Position numbers and translations under genes: made by a program. This document shows, piece by piece, positions 5,834-6,509 of a stretch of 6,509 nucleotides of DNA. The notes below the pieces were generated by a model. The model was not told the origin of the DNA. It saw nothing but the letters and a program-made list of their open reading frames with translations, and did not search any database. The first letter of the stretch is position 1. Every line of letters starts with the position of its first letter. Source of the DNA: Roseburia sp. CAG:309 (GTDB taxonomy: Bacteria > Bacillota > Clostridia > Lachnospirales > Lachnospiraceae); contig FR894014.1 of NCBI GenBank assembly GCA_000434115.1, positions 1 through 6,509 of the forward strand. The letters run 5' to 3'.

Positions 5834-6509
5834 TAGATATAGCGATTGAAAAAAAGAAGATTGGCGAAAAGACCATTCTTTCCAATATAAAATGCAGCAT
5901 AGAAGGGGGGATTACCCTTATTATGGGGCCTTCCGGCTCAGGAAAAACGACATTGCTTCGGGAAATGATTCCACGGATCAACCGTGTGGGGACACTGGAG
6001 GGAAAGGTGTGTTACCGGGAGATGCCGATTGATGAAGTGCCGGCGGGAACGATTGGATATGTCGGGCAGAATCCGGACAACCAGCTTGTGTGTGATAAGG
6101 TTTGGCATGAACTGGCATTTGGACTGGAAAATATTGCCATGCCGGCGAAGACGATCCGAAACCGGGTGGCTGAGATTGCAACGTATTTTGGAATTGAAAG
6201 CTGGTTTCATAAAGGCGTGTCAGAGCTTTCCGGCGGGCAGAAACAGAAACTTGCTCTGGCGTCCGTCATTTGCATGAATCCGCAAATGGTTGTGCTGGAT
6301 GAGCCGACCTCACAGCTGGATCCGATCTCGGCACGGGTATTTTGGGAAATGGTTGTGCGGGTACATGAAGAAATGGGAATTTCTTTTGTCATTGTCGAGC
6401 ACGATAGTGAATATATATATGAAAAGGCGGACAAAGTGATCTGGCTTTCCGAAGGAACGACAGGCGGTTATCAGAGGCGGTTTCTGCCGTGGCAGGGCCG
6501 GATACTGGA
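5830..6509 (+). CDS. ecfA: ECF transporter ATPase (EcfA/CbiO family), 3' truncated by window
   Basis: The first 226 residues of an ABC ATPase are visible. Walker A GPSGSGKTT is at 33-41 (K39). The Q-loop YVGQNPDNQL (77-86) has the QNPxxQ form typical of ECF/CbiO ATPases. The signature LSGGQKQKLALAS is at 133-145, Walker B MVVLDEP at 153-159 (D157, E158), the D-loop SQLD at 161-164, and the switch histidine H191 in IVEHD. All catalytic residues are intact. The start is the ATG overlapping the ecfT stop, with GAGG at 5822-5825. It hydrolyses ATP in the cytoplasm to drive the rocking of the S component through EcfT. A second ATPase is normally required; it could be a fused second half of this protein or the next gene, both beyond the edge. 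Confidence 0.93.
   Translation, partial: MIDIAIEKKKIGEKTILSNIKCSIEGGITLIMGPSGSGKTTLLREMIPRINRVGTLEGKVCYREMPIDEVPAGTIGYVGQNPDNQLVCDKVWHELAFGLENIAMPAKTIRNRVAEIATYFGIESWFHKGVSELSGGQKQKLALASVICMNPQMVVLDEPTSQLDPISARVFWEMVVRVHEEMGISFVIVEHDSEYIYEKADKVIWLSEGTTGGYQRRFLPWQGRIL

Noticed and set aside
5045..6509. Cobalt transporter CbiMNQO
   Set aside because: CbiQ and CbiO resemble EcfT and EcfA, and cobalt importers are also B12-regulated, but no CbiM or CbiN is present and the operon is tied to toroid and DUF4430 surface proteins. Not fully excluded because the downstream part is unseen.

Overview
The window comes from a low-to-moderate GC Gram-positive bacterium, most likely a gut-type Clostridia of the Lachnospiraceae kind. 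This rests on strong AGGAGG ribosome-binding sites, sigma-A-type promoters, secreted proteins with Pro/Thr linkers joined to lysine-rich Ig-like wall domains, and a group II (separate-subunit) ECF transporter. No ribosomal RNA or other marker gene is present, so genus cannot be named.

Region 1 (1-883) is the tail of a two-gene defence-type module. It holds the last 65 codons of an AAA15/RloA (AbiLi-like) ATPase, immediately followed (TAA then ATG, no gap) by a complete RloB-family protein with Toprim-like acidic motifs. It is clearly AT-richer than the right half of the window. Region 2 (884-2140) is a short operon with its own sigma-A promoter. It encodes a small DUF4177 protein and a secreted CAP/SCP-domain protein with an Ig-like domain and a Pro/Thr linker, and ends in a strong intrinsic terminator.

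Region 3 (2129-6509, running off the right edge) is the most interesting part. A promoter whose -35 box lies inside the preceding terminator drives a leader that reads as a compact cobalamin riboswitch. It controls four genes in a row: a secreted alpha/alpha-toroid (prenyltransferase-repeat-like) protein with a basic wall-binding tail; a membrane-anchored protein with a charged spacer and a DUF4430 (transcobalamin C-terminal-like) domain; an EcfT transmembrane subunit; and an ECF ATPase cut by the window end. The last three overlap as ATGA pairs.

The main inference is that the first two proteins are the separated halves of an intrinsic factor/transcobalamin-like vitamin B12 binder. In the animal proteins an alpha6/alpha6 barrel and a DUF4430-like beta domain clamp cobalamin between them. 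Here the halves would meet on the outside of a Gram-positive cell and hand the corrinoid to an ECF importer. The substrate-binding S component is not in the window; it may lie downstream or elsewhere in the genome.
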